A program made the translations under genes and the position numbers. 64,000 nt of DNA from Endomychus coccineus (lineage: Eukaryota > Arthropoda > Insecta > Coleoptera > Endomychidae): the NCBI GenBank assembly GCA_958510875.1, contig OY294070.1:5208001-5272000 (forward strand). Direction: 5' to 3'. The stretch's first letter is position 1. Every line of letters starts with the position of its first letter. Below are positions 11,994 to 22,925 of this stretch, piece by piece. The notes under the pieces were generated by a model. It worked only from the letters and a program-made list of their open reading frames with translations, was not told where the DNA came from and made no database searches.

Positions 11994-12133
11994 AGAGAAT
12001 GTATTATTGTATGGAAGTCAATGGAGGACAATTTGAACATTTGATTTAAACACGCAAATTTAATTTTTTTCATTGTAAGCATGACAACACAATTCAATTT
12101 TTTTACGAATGTGATTTTTTGAAAATTGTTGTA
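11994..12133. repeat. Inverted duplicate of transposase 3' end
   Basis: This is the inner part of the right arm. In plus orientation it repeats the last codons of the transposase gene (Y.MEVNGGQFEHLI then stop) and the following ~95 bases, which occur in inverse orientation at 10676-10816. The element's inverted repeat therefore extends into coding sequence. Confidence 0.8.
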
Positions 12134-12357
12134 AAGAGGCTTCCAAGACCTTTCAAATGACGTATCACTCAACCCCTCTCCCCTATCCAATTTTGAGGGG
12201 TTGAAGCGCCCCCTATTAGGGGGTTGCTCGTTCAAGCCTCAAATATACGTCAAAAGATGTCCCCCAAACAAAATCATTCGACGTGTTTCGGGAGATTTTT
12301 CCACTCACTATGGGATAAGAAATATACCGGGTGGCTCGTCTGAGATGGAACACCCTG

Positions 12358-12635
12358 TAGGTTCTTTCTATTCGCGTTGGCAGTTCCATTAAAATAACGG
12401 TTTTTAATAATTATTGTTTGTTATTTAAAACTACCCTATATGCAAATTCTTTTTTTTAAGTGATTTATTAGTAAATTATACACTATCTATGAAAATATAA
12501 TATTTTGTTTAAATAATAATTCCCCACTATACTAACGGTTGTCCAAATTTGGTGCAATTCTCATTGGAAAAAAATCCCTGGTGAACAACCTTTAATATGT
12601 ACATAGTAAAATTCAATCATTTAACAACAATGGCA
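12358..12635. other. Unannotated sequence right of mariner
   Basis: AT-rich, no gene or repeat recognised. Confidence 0.4.
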
Positions 12636-12830
12636 CAAATATTTGGCAAAGAAAAAAGTACTCTTTCACCAGGACAACGCACCAGCGCACAGGTCCGCAG
12701 TCGCAATGACAAAATTGCATGAATTGCGCGAGAAGTTTATGTCGAGAAATAAAATAAGCTTACACCAAATAAATCATTTCTTGTTTCATTTTCAAGGACT
12801 TTTTCACCTTCCCTTCGTAATATAAGGCAA
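12636..12830 (+). pseudogene. mariner transposase fragment with terminal repeat
   Basis: The frame at 12643 reads KKKVLFHQDNAPAHRSAVAMTK, the second catalytic Asp motif (HQDNAPAH) of a mariner transposase. Coding stops after ELREKF and joins directly to a terminal segment ending caaggactttttcacctt ccc ttcgta, which matches the end of the mariner derivative at 39711-40045. The middle and 5' parts are missing, indicating internal deletion. Confidence 0.75.
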
Positions 12831-15060
12831 ATATTATAATCTTGACAAAAAACGGATTTTCTGAATCTATCTAGATCATCTGTGACATGACATTTTATAA
12901 CATATTGATACATGTACCCATTGTCTATTCTTCATAACTTCATAACTCGATTATTTTTTCGATTGTTGCTTTCAATGAATCTGTCCGATGATCGCAAGTA
13001 TATGGTGCTCTTTTTTCCAGAAACTTTTTTTTTTAATCCGGCCTTATCGAACTTTCTACCTACCTACCTATAATGAATATAAATACAGAAACACGACGAC
13101 TTGAGATGCCAAATATTGCTCTAGAATTTACAGAAACACGATTTTTATTCTTGGCATTGTCACGTCGACAAATAAGTGTGAAATAACAAAAGAACGGCGA
13201 CAAAGAGTAACTGCTGTCGATTTAACCGAGGCCCCGTCGTCCTTTCTTCCCGTGGATATAAATCCCTTTGAATTTTAAAACGACGAAATGTCATTGTATA
13301 AACGTCGAAACTATTATTTAGTTTGGATTTGAAGCGATGCTAAGCCTGGTGCCTGTCTAAGTCCCGGCAGTCGGGCAGGCATGCAAGTTTACCAAGCGGC
13401 TCTCTAGTTCGCTTCGAACCCCTAAAAAGACTTAAATTGAAAATAGGACTATTTGTTTTGTTGCTTTGGCTATATTTATCATTTCGTGTGTTTCTTTGGG
13501 ATTTAGATTCGTGACGAATTCTACTGTTTGAATGCCGTTTCCTGTATTTTATTACTTTCCTCGAAGGGTCTTCTAATTCGCCTTCTAATCCTGTATCTAG
13601 TCACCATAACAATGATATCACATTTCACAATTGTCGTTACTTTGCGATATTCAATTTTTGAACAAACATAAATAGTACACAGAACACAGAAAATGGACTG
13701 CATCTTCACACGTCGATGATGTCACATGAATCTTAAAATGAGAAATTCGGACACTTCCGCAGGTTAAATATATGCATGTGATATTATATTTATAACCAGT
13801 TATTATGGTTCAATAAAATACTATAATTCCATTTGAAAAACTGAAGATGGTTGTCAAAAATACCACCGGAAACGGAAAATCTGTACGACTAACAGGAATG
13901 GCGCAATTATCCCCACAGTGGGCTAAGCAACGCGTCATTATTAATACCTTGTTCATGCTCGCACCTCTCGATTATATTTTCCATTGCAAAACGCAAATTC
14001 GATACGCAATTGAATAGAAAGTGGACAAAATTAATGAACTACTATGGCCTGACAAGAAAAATATCGATATTATGGAGCGTATTGTTGTTAATAAATCTCT
14101 TTAATGTCATGTTACGTATGGTATCTGCGATGGTGGCAGTAACATAGTTCGAATTTCTCTACTAATGAACTACGAAATTTCCCTTTCATTGTACAATAGA
14201 ATAGAAATAACACCGTTCAGATGCCTCAACTTCCGTCAGCGAGTGAAGGATAATATATGATGTGAAAAAGAATCAACTATTACGTTACCATCAAGATGAT
14301 AGAATTAATAACACTATTTCCTTCAGGTAGTTTTTATTCGAAGGAAACAGAGGCTTCTGGCAAGTTTTAGACCAATAGGAAACGAGACGCAGATGTAACC
14401 TTTCACTTATTATAGTGCAATTACAATAAATTATAATATCACAAAAGTATAGAAAATAATCGATTATACTTCCGAGTAAGAAGACTTATTCTGTTCTATG
14501 TGTATATGTGGAGATACATCAGGACATAAGAATTAAGATTATATCCGTTTGCTCGAGTATTCGTTACGAGCACATAATAAATAAACAAACAATATAATTT
14601 TTTATTAGTTAAGCATTGGTGTTAAATGTACAAATATTATAATAAAAATATTTATTGTATTGTCATTACAACTTGAATTTGAAGTACTCGAGGTAGTACC
14701 ATTGGCAGAATGGTAATTTAGTGCTCTCCTATATCTAATGTTGCTGCATCGTCGATCGTTTTGAATGAGTAGCAAATTTTTACTTCCCTAACGATAGTAG
14801 TATACAGTTAATAATGATTCTTGACCCAGGTATAAATTATATATACATTCTCGGGAAATAAGTCACACTAACACATATGCTTATTATTTTCGTCTTTTCG
14901 TGCGTTTCAGTCTCACGACTAGCATCAGAAGACGTATTATGTCTGAAACGGGATTTCTTAAAGCTGATTGTATCATCACAAGGCGTATATGAACATGTAT
15001 CAAGAATTCACTGTTTAGCAATTTTCTTATAATGTCATGTCAAACAAAGTTTGTATACAA
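12831..15060. other. Intergenic DNA, no gene seen
   Basis: No exon or RNA gene is supported. A short GC-rich fold near 13350-13420 resembles a tRNA T-arm only superficially. The word gattcttgacccaggtataa near 14817 recurs near 16070 and 29240, so part of a dispersed repeat lies here. Confidence 0.45.
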
Positions 15061-15245
15061 CTGAAACCAAAAAATATAACGCTCCAAACTTGTTTAGTAA
15101 ACCACGAAGTTTTTATTTTTCTATCTGCATCATTCCTAATGTTCATATCAAGGAAATTTATGTTTTAGTTCACTTCTAATTCAAAAGTCTTGTAGTTTCG
15201 GAAGCCCATAGATATAATGTGCTTGCGCATTATGGCAAATTATTA
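15061..15245 (-). pseudogene. Penelope-like element scrap
   Basis: Two blocks match the PLE at 16378-18468 in the same orientation: 15085-15165 (matching 17107-17190) and 15190-15245 (matching 17776-17826, gtttcggaagcccatagata). About 600 bases between them are missing, so the copy carries a large internal deletion. Confidence 0.75.
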
Positions 15246-15791
15246 GTGGTATACAGTGTAAGGGTAGTATTGTAATCGTGCCAAAAATGTTTCCGGATTT
15301 TCGGGGATATATCCGAACTACTATTTTTGACATGCGTACGAAAGTACATGAGTCGTTCCTATTGGTCGTAAGGATTTGAAATTTTGCAGACCGCTTTCAA
15401 GTTTTGTTTTATATTATATTTTACATTTTGTTTTAGTTTTCCTAGTTGTTGTCTAATTAATTGCCAAGATTTTTTCCGTATATTGTTGGATTTCTCTATA
15501 AGTTTACTGTAGTGTTCCTTTTTTTTCATTTTGATTTTTTCCTAAACTATCTTTTTGTTTGTTTGTATCTTAGTATTTATTAAAGTATGATCGATTTTTG
15601 TAAGCCAATATAGGTCTTTTAACAATAATAAGTTTTTTTCTATCGCACTGCTAAGCTCTCCGATAGTTGCAGTGATCGATTCATTATACATATTATGCCA
15701 TGTATATTGTATTGATACTAAATCTGGAGATTCGGAAGGCCAAACGACTGGAATATTCTCAAGTTCTTTTGCACTTCTTTTTGATTTTCAG
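15246..15791. other. Sequence upstream of transporter exon
   Basis: Pyrimidine-rich, consistent with an intron that ends in the polypyrimidine tract and tttgattttcag acceptor at 15780-15791. No other exon found in it. The segment 15255-15375 is related to 22940-23070 (ttccggattttc, then catgcgtacgaaagtac), a dispersed repeat. Confidence 0.45.
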
Positions 15792-15951
15792 GAACGGTTT
15801 TAGCAGCTTATATATCGTTTGGGGTTGATCCGAGTTATCTGATTACATCCAGTGTTATGGCTGCTCCAGCAGCTTTATTGTACAGTAAAATATTCTATCC
15901 GGAAACTGAAACGCCGAAGGTCACCAAAGATAACGTACAAGCAATAGAAAT
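15792..15951 (+). CDS. Isolated exon of an SLC28/CNT nucleoside transporter
   Basis: After a good acceptor (ttttgattttcag) the frame reads (G)[19 protein letters not shown] then [20 protein letters not shown], the highly conserved segment of concentrative nucleoside transporters (SLC28 family), which import nucleosides with sodium across the plasma membrane. A GTAAAT donor follows at 15952; read through, the frame stops at once. Exon length is 160 nt, starting in phase 1. Neither the preceding exon (expected to end in a GGFAT.SG motif) nor the next was found, so neighbours may lie outside the window or be separated by TE insertions. It could also be a stranded exon of a duplicated gene. Confidence 0.7.
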
Positions 15952-16377
15952 GTAAATAGGTAATTCTTTTATTTATACGAGAGTAACTCAATAAGACCTT
16001 ACAAAACAATAGGAAAACCCATTAATAAGTAGGTACGAAATAATCATCTTCATCTTTATTAACAATAAAGATTCTTGACCCAGTATAAATTATATATAAA
16101 AAATTATATCGTCAATATAGTCAAGTATGAAAAAAAATTTTTATTTTTTATTTTTTAGTAAGAATCCGCTATTCAGTAATATTCTCAAAATGTATGAGTT
16201 CATGTTGGTATTCTCATATCAACTGAGAACGATGTTATTTGTCGAGTACCTACCCTCGACCCAGATGTGTAATTTATGAGATACAGGTTCAGACCTGTAC
16301 TGGAATATTACTACAACGCATTCTTCCTAAAAACATTTTCAACAATTATAAAGACGTATGTAGGAATTTGCAAGAGA
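15952..16377. other. Sequence between transporter exon and PLE
   Basis: Contains a copy of the dispersed gattcttgacccag word at about 16070-16083 and probably the 3' flank of the PLE. The string tacgaaataatcatcttcat (16033-16052) resembles the PLE-like termini at 51 and 55.6 kb. No gene. Confidence 0.4.
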
Positions 16378-18468
16378 TTATTTAATCAAATTAGTATAAA
16401 TATGACTTAGATTTTGTGTGTCTGTCCTATGATTTACAGAATTGGAATCCCGTTTTATGTGAATCATCTCCAGGATAGATCTTTTATAATAATTGGTTTC
16501 CTTAGTTAAGATATTAACATTTTTGTAATCAAATTGATGGTTATAATCAAAGCAGTGCTTAGCAAGGGCGGTGGAATTTTCTAAGTTATTATTTCTTGTG
16601 CTATACTTATGGCCGTACATTATTTTTTGTAAATATTGTTTAGAGATTCCAGTATAGGTTCCATCACAATCTAAACAATTCAATTTATATAATGTGTGGA
16701 TTTCTTTATCTTTAGGTATTACAGGTTTTAGATTTGAGAAATATTTCCCAACACAGTTAGTAGGTTTATGCGCAACGTTTATATCATACTTTTTCAAACA
16801 CTTCTTGATTTTCTCTGAGATCTCCGGAATGTATGGTAAAGTTATAAAATTGTTTGTAATACCTTTTATGTTATTCTTATATGACGAACCATTATAGATT
16901 TTGTTTATTTTCTCTTTACTGATAGGATTGAAAAAAGTTTTTGGGTAGCCATTCATTTCTAGTGTATTACGAACAATATTTAAATTGTTGGGGAGGTCAT
17001 CTGCGTGAGGCAATTTTATCCCGCGGTCTGTAAGGCTGCTTATGACACTTTTTTTATAACAAGCTGGTGCTACGGAATTGAAGTGAAGATAACGTTGAGA
17101 CCAAACTTCTTTAGTAAACCAAGAGGTTTTTATTTTTCCATCTGCATCATGCCTAATGTTCATATCTAGGAAATTTATGTTTTTGTTTAATTCTATTTCA
17201 CAAGTGAATTGAAGTTTACAGTGGAAATTGTTAAATTTATCAATTACATATTGAATTTTATCGTTGGGAACACACATAAGGCAATCGTCTACATATCGTT
17301 TAAAGAATACAGGCCGAAAATCTAATGAACTCATAACAGATTCCTCTAGGTACTCCATAACGAGGTTAGCAATGGTAGCTGAAATAGGAGATCCCATTGC
17401 TGTGCCGAATATTTGTCCAAAATATTGCTCACCATACTGAAAGTATGTGCATTCTAAACCAAATTTTACAGCATTAATAAATTCCGATTGATCTAGAGGT
17501 GTGTGGTTTTTAATCTTTGCCCAACGTTTTTTGATGCTACTCAATGCCAAAACGACAGGTATATTTGTAAATAAAGAAACAACGTCCAAGGAAATCAGAG
17601 AATGGTTTACGGGTACAGATTGATTTTTTATAAATTCATTAAAATGTCATGAGTCTTTCACATAAAATTCATTTTTTCCTATTATATTATTGATAGATTT
17701 TGATAGAAATTTTGATAAATTGTAAGTAGGAGCTCCAATATTACTTACAATGGGTCTTAGGGGTATATCATTTTTATGTAGTTTCGGAAGCCCATAGATA
17801 TAAGGTGCTAGCCCATTATGGCAAATTAAATTATTTTTTAATTCAATAGGGATTATCTTATCTTTATGCCATTTATTTATCAATTTATTCATGTTATTTG
17901 GTACTGATAAAGTAGGATCAGATTTTAATTTCTTATAAGTTGCTTCATCATTTAAAAGGTTTCCCATTTTGTTTTCATAGTCATTTCTATGCATTATGAC
18001 GGTTTTATTGCATTTATCCGCGTTCAAAACTAAAATTTGAGGGTTAGCATCTAAGAACTCTTTTGTTATTTTTGTATGATTGTTAAAACGATTCTTTGCA
18101 ATACCTATTTCTGCTTTCTGTTTGTTCTTTTTGTTTGTCAAGATGTTACAAACTTTGTTTCTAATTTCATTTTTTTCTTCTAAATTTTTATTCCTGATTC
18201 CGCATTTTAAATTTGCAATAATATTGTCAATAGACAGTTTTTTATTATTATTAGGCAAAGCAAACTTCGGACCTAAGCTTAACGTGTGCTGCACCTCATT
18301 CGGAATTTTTGTGTCAGTTAGATTTTTTAACCATTGTTCATTGATATTCTGTTTTTCATAAGCTACACCTTTCATTAAATTATTTATCTTTTTAGATTGA
18401 ATGGCTTTGATTTTGTTGAAATTTTTTTCGAAATTGTTATGCTGAATTTGAAAAAATTGCGATATATA
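16378..18468 (-). pseudogene. Penelope-like element RT + GIY-YIG ORF, one TGA
   Basis: A single frame runs from 18468 to the stop at 16378, broken only by an in-frame TGA at 17647-17649. It begins 5'-truncated (IQHNNFEKNFNKIKAIQSKK), then shows PLE hallmarks in order: [31 protein letters not shown] (catalytic Asp), GTAMGSPISATIANLVMEYL, RYVDDCLMC (catalytic YVDD), NFLDMNI, and a C-terminal GIY-YIG endonuclease (LYKLNCLDCDGTYTGISKQY with downstream R and H). The enzyme would nick target DNA and prime reverse transcription. The first Met in frame after truncation is 18375. Good preservation suggests a young copy. The same TGA is present in the copy at 42.5 kb. Confidence 0.93.
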
Positions 18469-18486
18469 TTAACATTATATATTACA

Positions 18487-18860
18487 TATTAACAGTACTC
18501 CAGGACAGGCTTTGTAGATTATGAGGAGCTGCTGAGAGGTAAATTACCTCTTGGCACGAAATAGAAAATCAAGTTTTTGTGAAGCGGCTTACGCAATGAA
18601 CCTCACATGATCATCCCATGGAAGGGTACCATTGGTGGTGAAACCGAGCATGGATATGGAAGACTTTATAGGAATAGTTGTACCTGACATAATTATATTG
18701 GAGATTGTGGCATCTTCCTTCCTGGAGAAGATGCAAGCTTGAGATTTGGTTGTATTAAACTTTAGATTACCAGATCCCCATTTCAAAATCTTTGCCACAT
18801 CTTCATTACATGTCTCTGTCTTGCTCAATTGGCTTCATTGTATGGTTTAGGGCAATGTAC
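18487..18860 (-). pseudogene. Non-LTR retrotransposon family A, RT thumb fragment
   Basis: The minus-strand frame at 18589-18828 reads LKWGSGNLKFNTTKSQACIF, then SRKEDATISNIIMSG..IPI..SISMLGF....LPWDDHV. The KFN..KSQ and LG...WDDHV patterns are typical of the RT thumb in Jockey-type elements. The downstream segment 18487-18560 matches 8415-8490, tying it to family A. Truncated at both ends. Confidence 0.75.
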
Positions 18861-19771
18861 TTGGCCCAATGTTTACAGAGGAAGAGTATTTCTGTACAAA
18901 CCAAGATATAAACACTCTAAGCTTTGGATAGTGTCATAAATCATAAAAAGTAAGAGTTTGATTTCAATTAATTCTTAATGAAAATAAAAGTAATAACAAA
19001 ACCGAAAAAAAAACAATCAATATCATCAACTGTATCAAGTCTTATAACCTTTCGAAAATATCTGTGCAAGCACAAATTCTACAAATGTTTATCATCCCAG
19101 ATTATCGAAATATTTAGTAGGACAGATTTTATGTTACAAAGCAAGTGAAATTATCACTTTTCTCGACTTTTTTTGTCCGTATCCTACGGAAAGTATGTAA
19201 GTAGATGCCACACTGTATATTATATCAAAATAATCATAAAGGTACATCTTCGACATGTGAACCGCTGTGAACTTTTGAGCATTTACAATATAAAAACTAA
19301 ACTATTTTCTCACGTCATTACCACACACTCTGACCCCCGTAAGTGTCACAGCAATTACTATAATTATTATTATATTTCGTAACGCTAAAATGCGTTAAAT
19401 AATTCGTCATAAACACACAACTGCAGGTAAATTCAGTTTCCATGCAAAATATGACAGATAACTACGGTAATAAGCGTTCAAATGATTCCAGAGTGTACCA
19501 GCGGCATCAACAATTACAAAATGAACAGGTATATAGATGAACTGGTATCCGATTCAGTGCACACCTCAGTTTTTTATATATATAGGTGTATAAAATCCAG
19601 TCGGCCATTTTGAAGCGAGTTAAAAAACTGTAATATTCTAAGATAATCACCAGTAATTATTTAAATAACGCACACACATAAACGTAAGATTAAATTCTCC
19701 CGTCTTAAAAACGCTTCGTTGTTATGACAGCACCCGTCACCAATTAAAAATAAACAACGAATGAAACTCAC
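18861..19771. other. Intergenic or intronic DNA, no gene seen
   Basis: AT-rich; the small frame at 19173-19382 has no domain. If the donor at 19771 is real, this is the first part of an intron. Confidence 0.4.
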
Positions 19772-19832
19772 CTCTTATTCCGCAAGTTTTATCACATTTT
19801 GTCACGTTCCCACTAAATTCCATCAATTTAAA
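19772..19832 (-). CDS. Possible first coding exon of an unknown gene
   Basis: On the minus strand an ATG at 19832 opens MEFSGNVTKCDKTCGIR and runs to a strong donor, gaataagag|gtgagtttc, after 19772. The leader upstream (19833 to about 20170) is non-coding and less AT-rich, as expected for a 5' untranslated region. No following exon was identified downstream (positions below 19772). The evidence is one ATG and one consensus donor, so chance occurrence is quite possible. Confidence 0.25.
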
Positions 19833-20929
19833 CACTAGTCGCACTTAGAAAAATCACTTACGTAAACGATTTCCAACTGAAAACCATCGATTTTTGTCAA
19901 GTTTGTCGAAATAAACACCGAATTCCCTTTGACACTTCGGCCACACTAGTCGGTAGTTTTGATATTATTCTGTTTCGAGCAAAGCGCACAAAACGTGGAT
20001 TAACTAGCACTTGTACGAAAGGAAATAAAAGGGTGGGCGAAAGGAATCAGACGATGTTTCAGTGAAAATTCGGCCGATGTAAGGCTATTTCCCCGATTAA
20101 TATGACCGCATTCCGATGGTGGAGGAAAGAAATGTCAACCGTGCTTTAGACTTCGCTCGTTCTACAGCATCTCTGGCCGTGTGCGAACAGTGAACCCTAA
20201 CAATAATCTTTACGAAACCTGATGCACACAGCAATAATGTAACGCGCAAGGGCAAACTATCTCCCATCTTTTACTCATCGTTTCAACGCTTCAAGTCACT
20301 GGAAATAGATTACATTATTTATCAACTAATGAATACTTTGCTAAAACTTAGTCGATATCATCATAGGGGAGAAGGTTAGATAATAACAAAAATGCAGGTA
20401 GATTTGAATTGGTGCACTGTGAAACGGACGCTTCGACAATGCCACCAACTTGAGGATTTCGATCTGTTCGCTACGAAACTCCCTAAATCGTTAGTCTAGT
20501 TAGTTTCACACGCACAACCTACTGGATTATGGAATAAATGCATCCAAGTCCAAGATCCAAGTAGATGCGCTAATACAGGGATGCTGTTATTGTATTTGTT
20601 TAATGGAGAATCAGCATGAAAGTAATTGAAAGTTTGAAATAAGTTTCAGTCGTTTCATGTTAATAACATATCATTGTTGATTGCCTGTATTGAGATATCG
20701 TAAATTTAATTCCTGAAAGGACGGAACATTTTTTTTTACTTCATTATGTGAAAACTATAGTACAGATTGGATGGAACTTCTATGTAAGATTTCTCTAATT
20801 CAGAATACGTCAACCCAACCATCTCCTAGGCCTAGATCATAAGCACAGTATACTGGAATCTGCAGAAATACAGAAACATAATTGACAATATAATTATTGA
20901 ACTGTCGTGATTTTGTGATTTATTTAATA
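19833..20929. other. Intergenic DNA
   Basis: No exon, tRNA or repeat recognised. It might hold the promoter of the tentative minus-strand exon at 19772-19832. Confidence 0.35.
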
Positions 20930-21260
20930 TCTATTTTTAAGCCAGTTCCAGAAACGCATCTACTAATAGGTTGATAAACATTCTGAAGAAATGGCTTTCA
21001 AATATTAATATCCCCGATACAAACTGCATAGAATACGTTATCTTTATTTCTTTATGTAGCAAAAACTAGTATACACAAACCAACGAATGTGCAATGGGCA
21101 ATCCACTATCTCCTTTCTTGTCCAATATTTTTCTAAGCGAAGTTGAAGCCTTAAAATCAAAATTAAATCGGACACAAACTGTGCTTAACTCATTCTCTAT
21201 TTAAAAATTTTTTACCGGCTTCTGCTATTTTTTTCTTAATACAGAATAAATATTCAGGCA
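20930..21260 (+). pseudogene. Second-lineage Penelope-like RT fragment
   Basis: The plus strand encodes, in pieces, IPVPETHLLI...ILKKWLSNIN then ECAMGNPLSPFLSNIFLSEVEA. The AMG.PLSP..SNIF block is the PLE RT motif equivalent to AMGSPISATIANLVME at 17.4 kb, but the residues differ enough to suggest a different PLE lineage. Several stops and frameshifts. Confidence 0.65.
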
Positions 21261-22289
21261 GTTTATATGCAAAAATCGGGTAATACTTATCAAATATTTA
21301 ATCCTATAATCCCAAGTTTGGCGTTTTAGATCAACTAGCTCTTAATTTGCGGTATATTAATCTTAATTTAATTAATTTATTAAATTGCAAAATTAATTGC
21401 ATCGCGACTACGCAGGATTAAATATCGGTTATCTTATACTCTCATATCGTTAATATTACAGGAGAAACAACTCTGAGCTGGAGATATTTGCCGTTCAAAT
21501 ATTCTTACGTGTAGTTACCAGTTTTTAATTGGATATTTATTATATCTGCATTATTCATTGTAGGCAATGAATGAATCGCTAGCGTTTCGTAGGAAGCAAG
21601 TTTCCTCGCAGCATGTCTGTAATCCTCTTTCATAATAATCTGCAGCGAGCTTGAAATCCAAAACACGTACCGAACAGTTTGAAAGAAAAGTCTGTGAGAA
21701 AATAAGAAATACGGTGGACCAATCATATGACATCATTGTGCACCATTGAAGGAACCAAAGAAAACATCAAATATCCCATATATTCGGGGGGCTGACCGTC
21801 AAGTTGGCCGTCGGATTTGTTTTTCGTTTTAATGTACTTTGCACATTTCTACAAATCCTCGCCGTGCCTCGAGGGATTTCCACGAACCAAGTTAAGGACT
21901 TCCCCGGATCGTTCCTAATTCTTAACCGTATCCGTCTTGACAAGAGACCGATACGTTGACTTGGTGACGCCCATAACATATGTTCAACTCGGGCCTATTG
22001 AATTTGCCGCGTACGTTCAACATATTCCAGTCAGTCTATTCGTGCTGATTATTTAGTTACAGAAAATAAAGTAACAGAATAAAGACCGAATGTTTTATTT
22101 GAATTGCAAACAACCAACAAAAGTATAGTTCAACAGAATGAATGAAGTGATAACTTTGACAATAAAATAGCGTGTTGTTGGTTAGGTACCTAGTGTTTTA
22201 GACTCCCATTTTGGTTTGTTGTATCGGGTTTCTTGAGGGTGTCTTGATCTCGGTGACAATTGTTTTTATTCAATCATCATTCAATAATA
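21261..22289. other. Intergenic DNA, no gene seen
   Basis: Short frames near 21505-21979 have no recognisable domain. Confidence 0.4.
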
Positions 22290-22290
22290 G

Positions 22291-22395
22291 AATGCCAACT
22301 AAATGTTGTGTACCGAACTGCAACAGCAACTATGCCAGTAATCCACATAAGACTTATTAATCAACATTTTTTTCCACAAAACGATCGCATGCTTT
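22291..22395 (+). pseudogene. THAP-domain fragment
   Basis: An ATG at 22291 opens MPTKCCVPNCNSNYASNPHK, the start of a THAP zinc finger (C-x4-C pattern with the M.. .C.V..C... context), the DNA-binding domain of P-element transposases and related host proteins. A TAA follows after 22 codons, and the frame beyond shows only decayed remnants. Either a P-element relic or a THAP gene scrap. Confidence 0.55.
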
Positions 22396-22429
22396 TCCTT
22401 GGAAAAGCTTATGTATTTGAATATGATGA

Positions 22430-22595
22430 CCCAACGCGATGTGCCACAGAGATCTCGGATATTATCATGCTAGGAATGGAAACTCACATACCCCATACCA
22501 ACAAATCAGCATTACCTGGTGAACGATGGTTCAATAAAATCTGTTCTAGGGCCGTCGCTTCAAAACAAACAGCATACCATCGTTGACGCTGTAAT
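22430..22595 (+). pseudogene. Non-LTR retrotransposon inter-domain fragment
   Basis: The frame reads MLGMETHIPHTNKS...ERWFNKICSRAV.SKQTAYH. The pattern 'IPH...K.WFN..CSRA...K..AY' is characteristic of the segment between endonuclease and RT in Jockey-type elements. No RT follows in frame. Confidence 0.6.
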
Positions 22596-22774
22596 CCAGG
22601 TCTGAAGACCAGAACAAAATAGGTTGAAGCCAGAAATATGTGCAATGAAACAAGAAACGCCTTAAAGGGCATATAACGCCCAAATAAGTCAAGGCAATTG
22701 GTAGAAATTTCACTTCCAGTTCATTCCCTCTTATTTCCAAAGATGATGTCACACTGGCTACTACACCACATAAA

Positions 22775-22865
22775 AAAGCAGGTACAACTATTCCTATGAA
22801 GTCTTCCATATCCATGTTCGAGATCACCACCAATAGCACCCTCTTATGGTATGATCATGGGAAGT
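22775..22865 (+). repeat. Family A non-LTR scrap (inverted relative to 18.6 kb)
   Basis: ggtacaactattcctatRaa and about 70 following bases match the minus strand of 18600-18690. This is the same RT thumb region, in the opposite orientation. Confidence 0.7.
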
Positions 22866-22867
22866 CC

Positions 22868-22925
22868 ATTGTGAAAACCGCTTCACAAAAAGCCCATAGA
22901 TAGAAGCTGCTTGCCCATTATGGCA
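22868..22925 (-). repeat. Penelope-like element scrap
   Basis: gcccatagata, then gctgcttgcccattatggca, matches 17780-17826 of the PLE. About 55 bases only. Confidence 0.65.

Larger units (their letters stand above)
10322..12357 (-). mobile_element. rosa-like (DD41D) mariner element, 2036 bp
   Basis: The element starts cagggtgttccatctcagac and ends with the inverted form, flanked by TA on both sides (10320-10321, 12358-12359), the Tc1/mariner duplication. The inverted repeats are unusually long: 10322-10542 pairs with about 12134-12357, and similarity resumes at 10676-10816 versus 11994-12133, the right copy lacking about 130 bases present on the left. The only gene is a frameshifted transposase on the minus strand. 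The boundaries are well defined and the arms are still very similar, so insertion is fairly recent. Confidence 0.92.

Noticed and set aside
13340..13430. tRNA-like fold with a T-arm-like gttcgcttcgaac
   Set aside because: No acceptor stem, D-arm or anticodon arm can be paired at the right distances.
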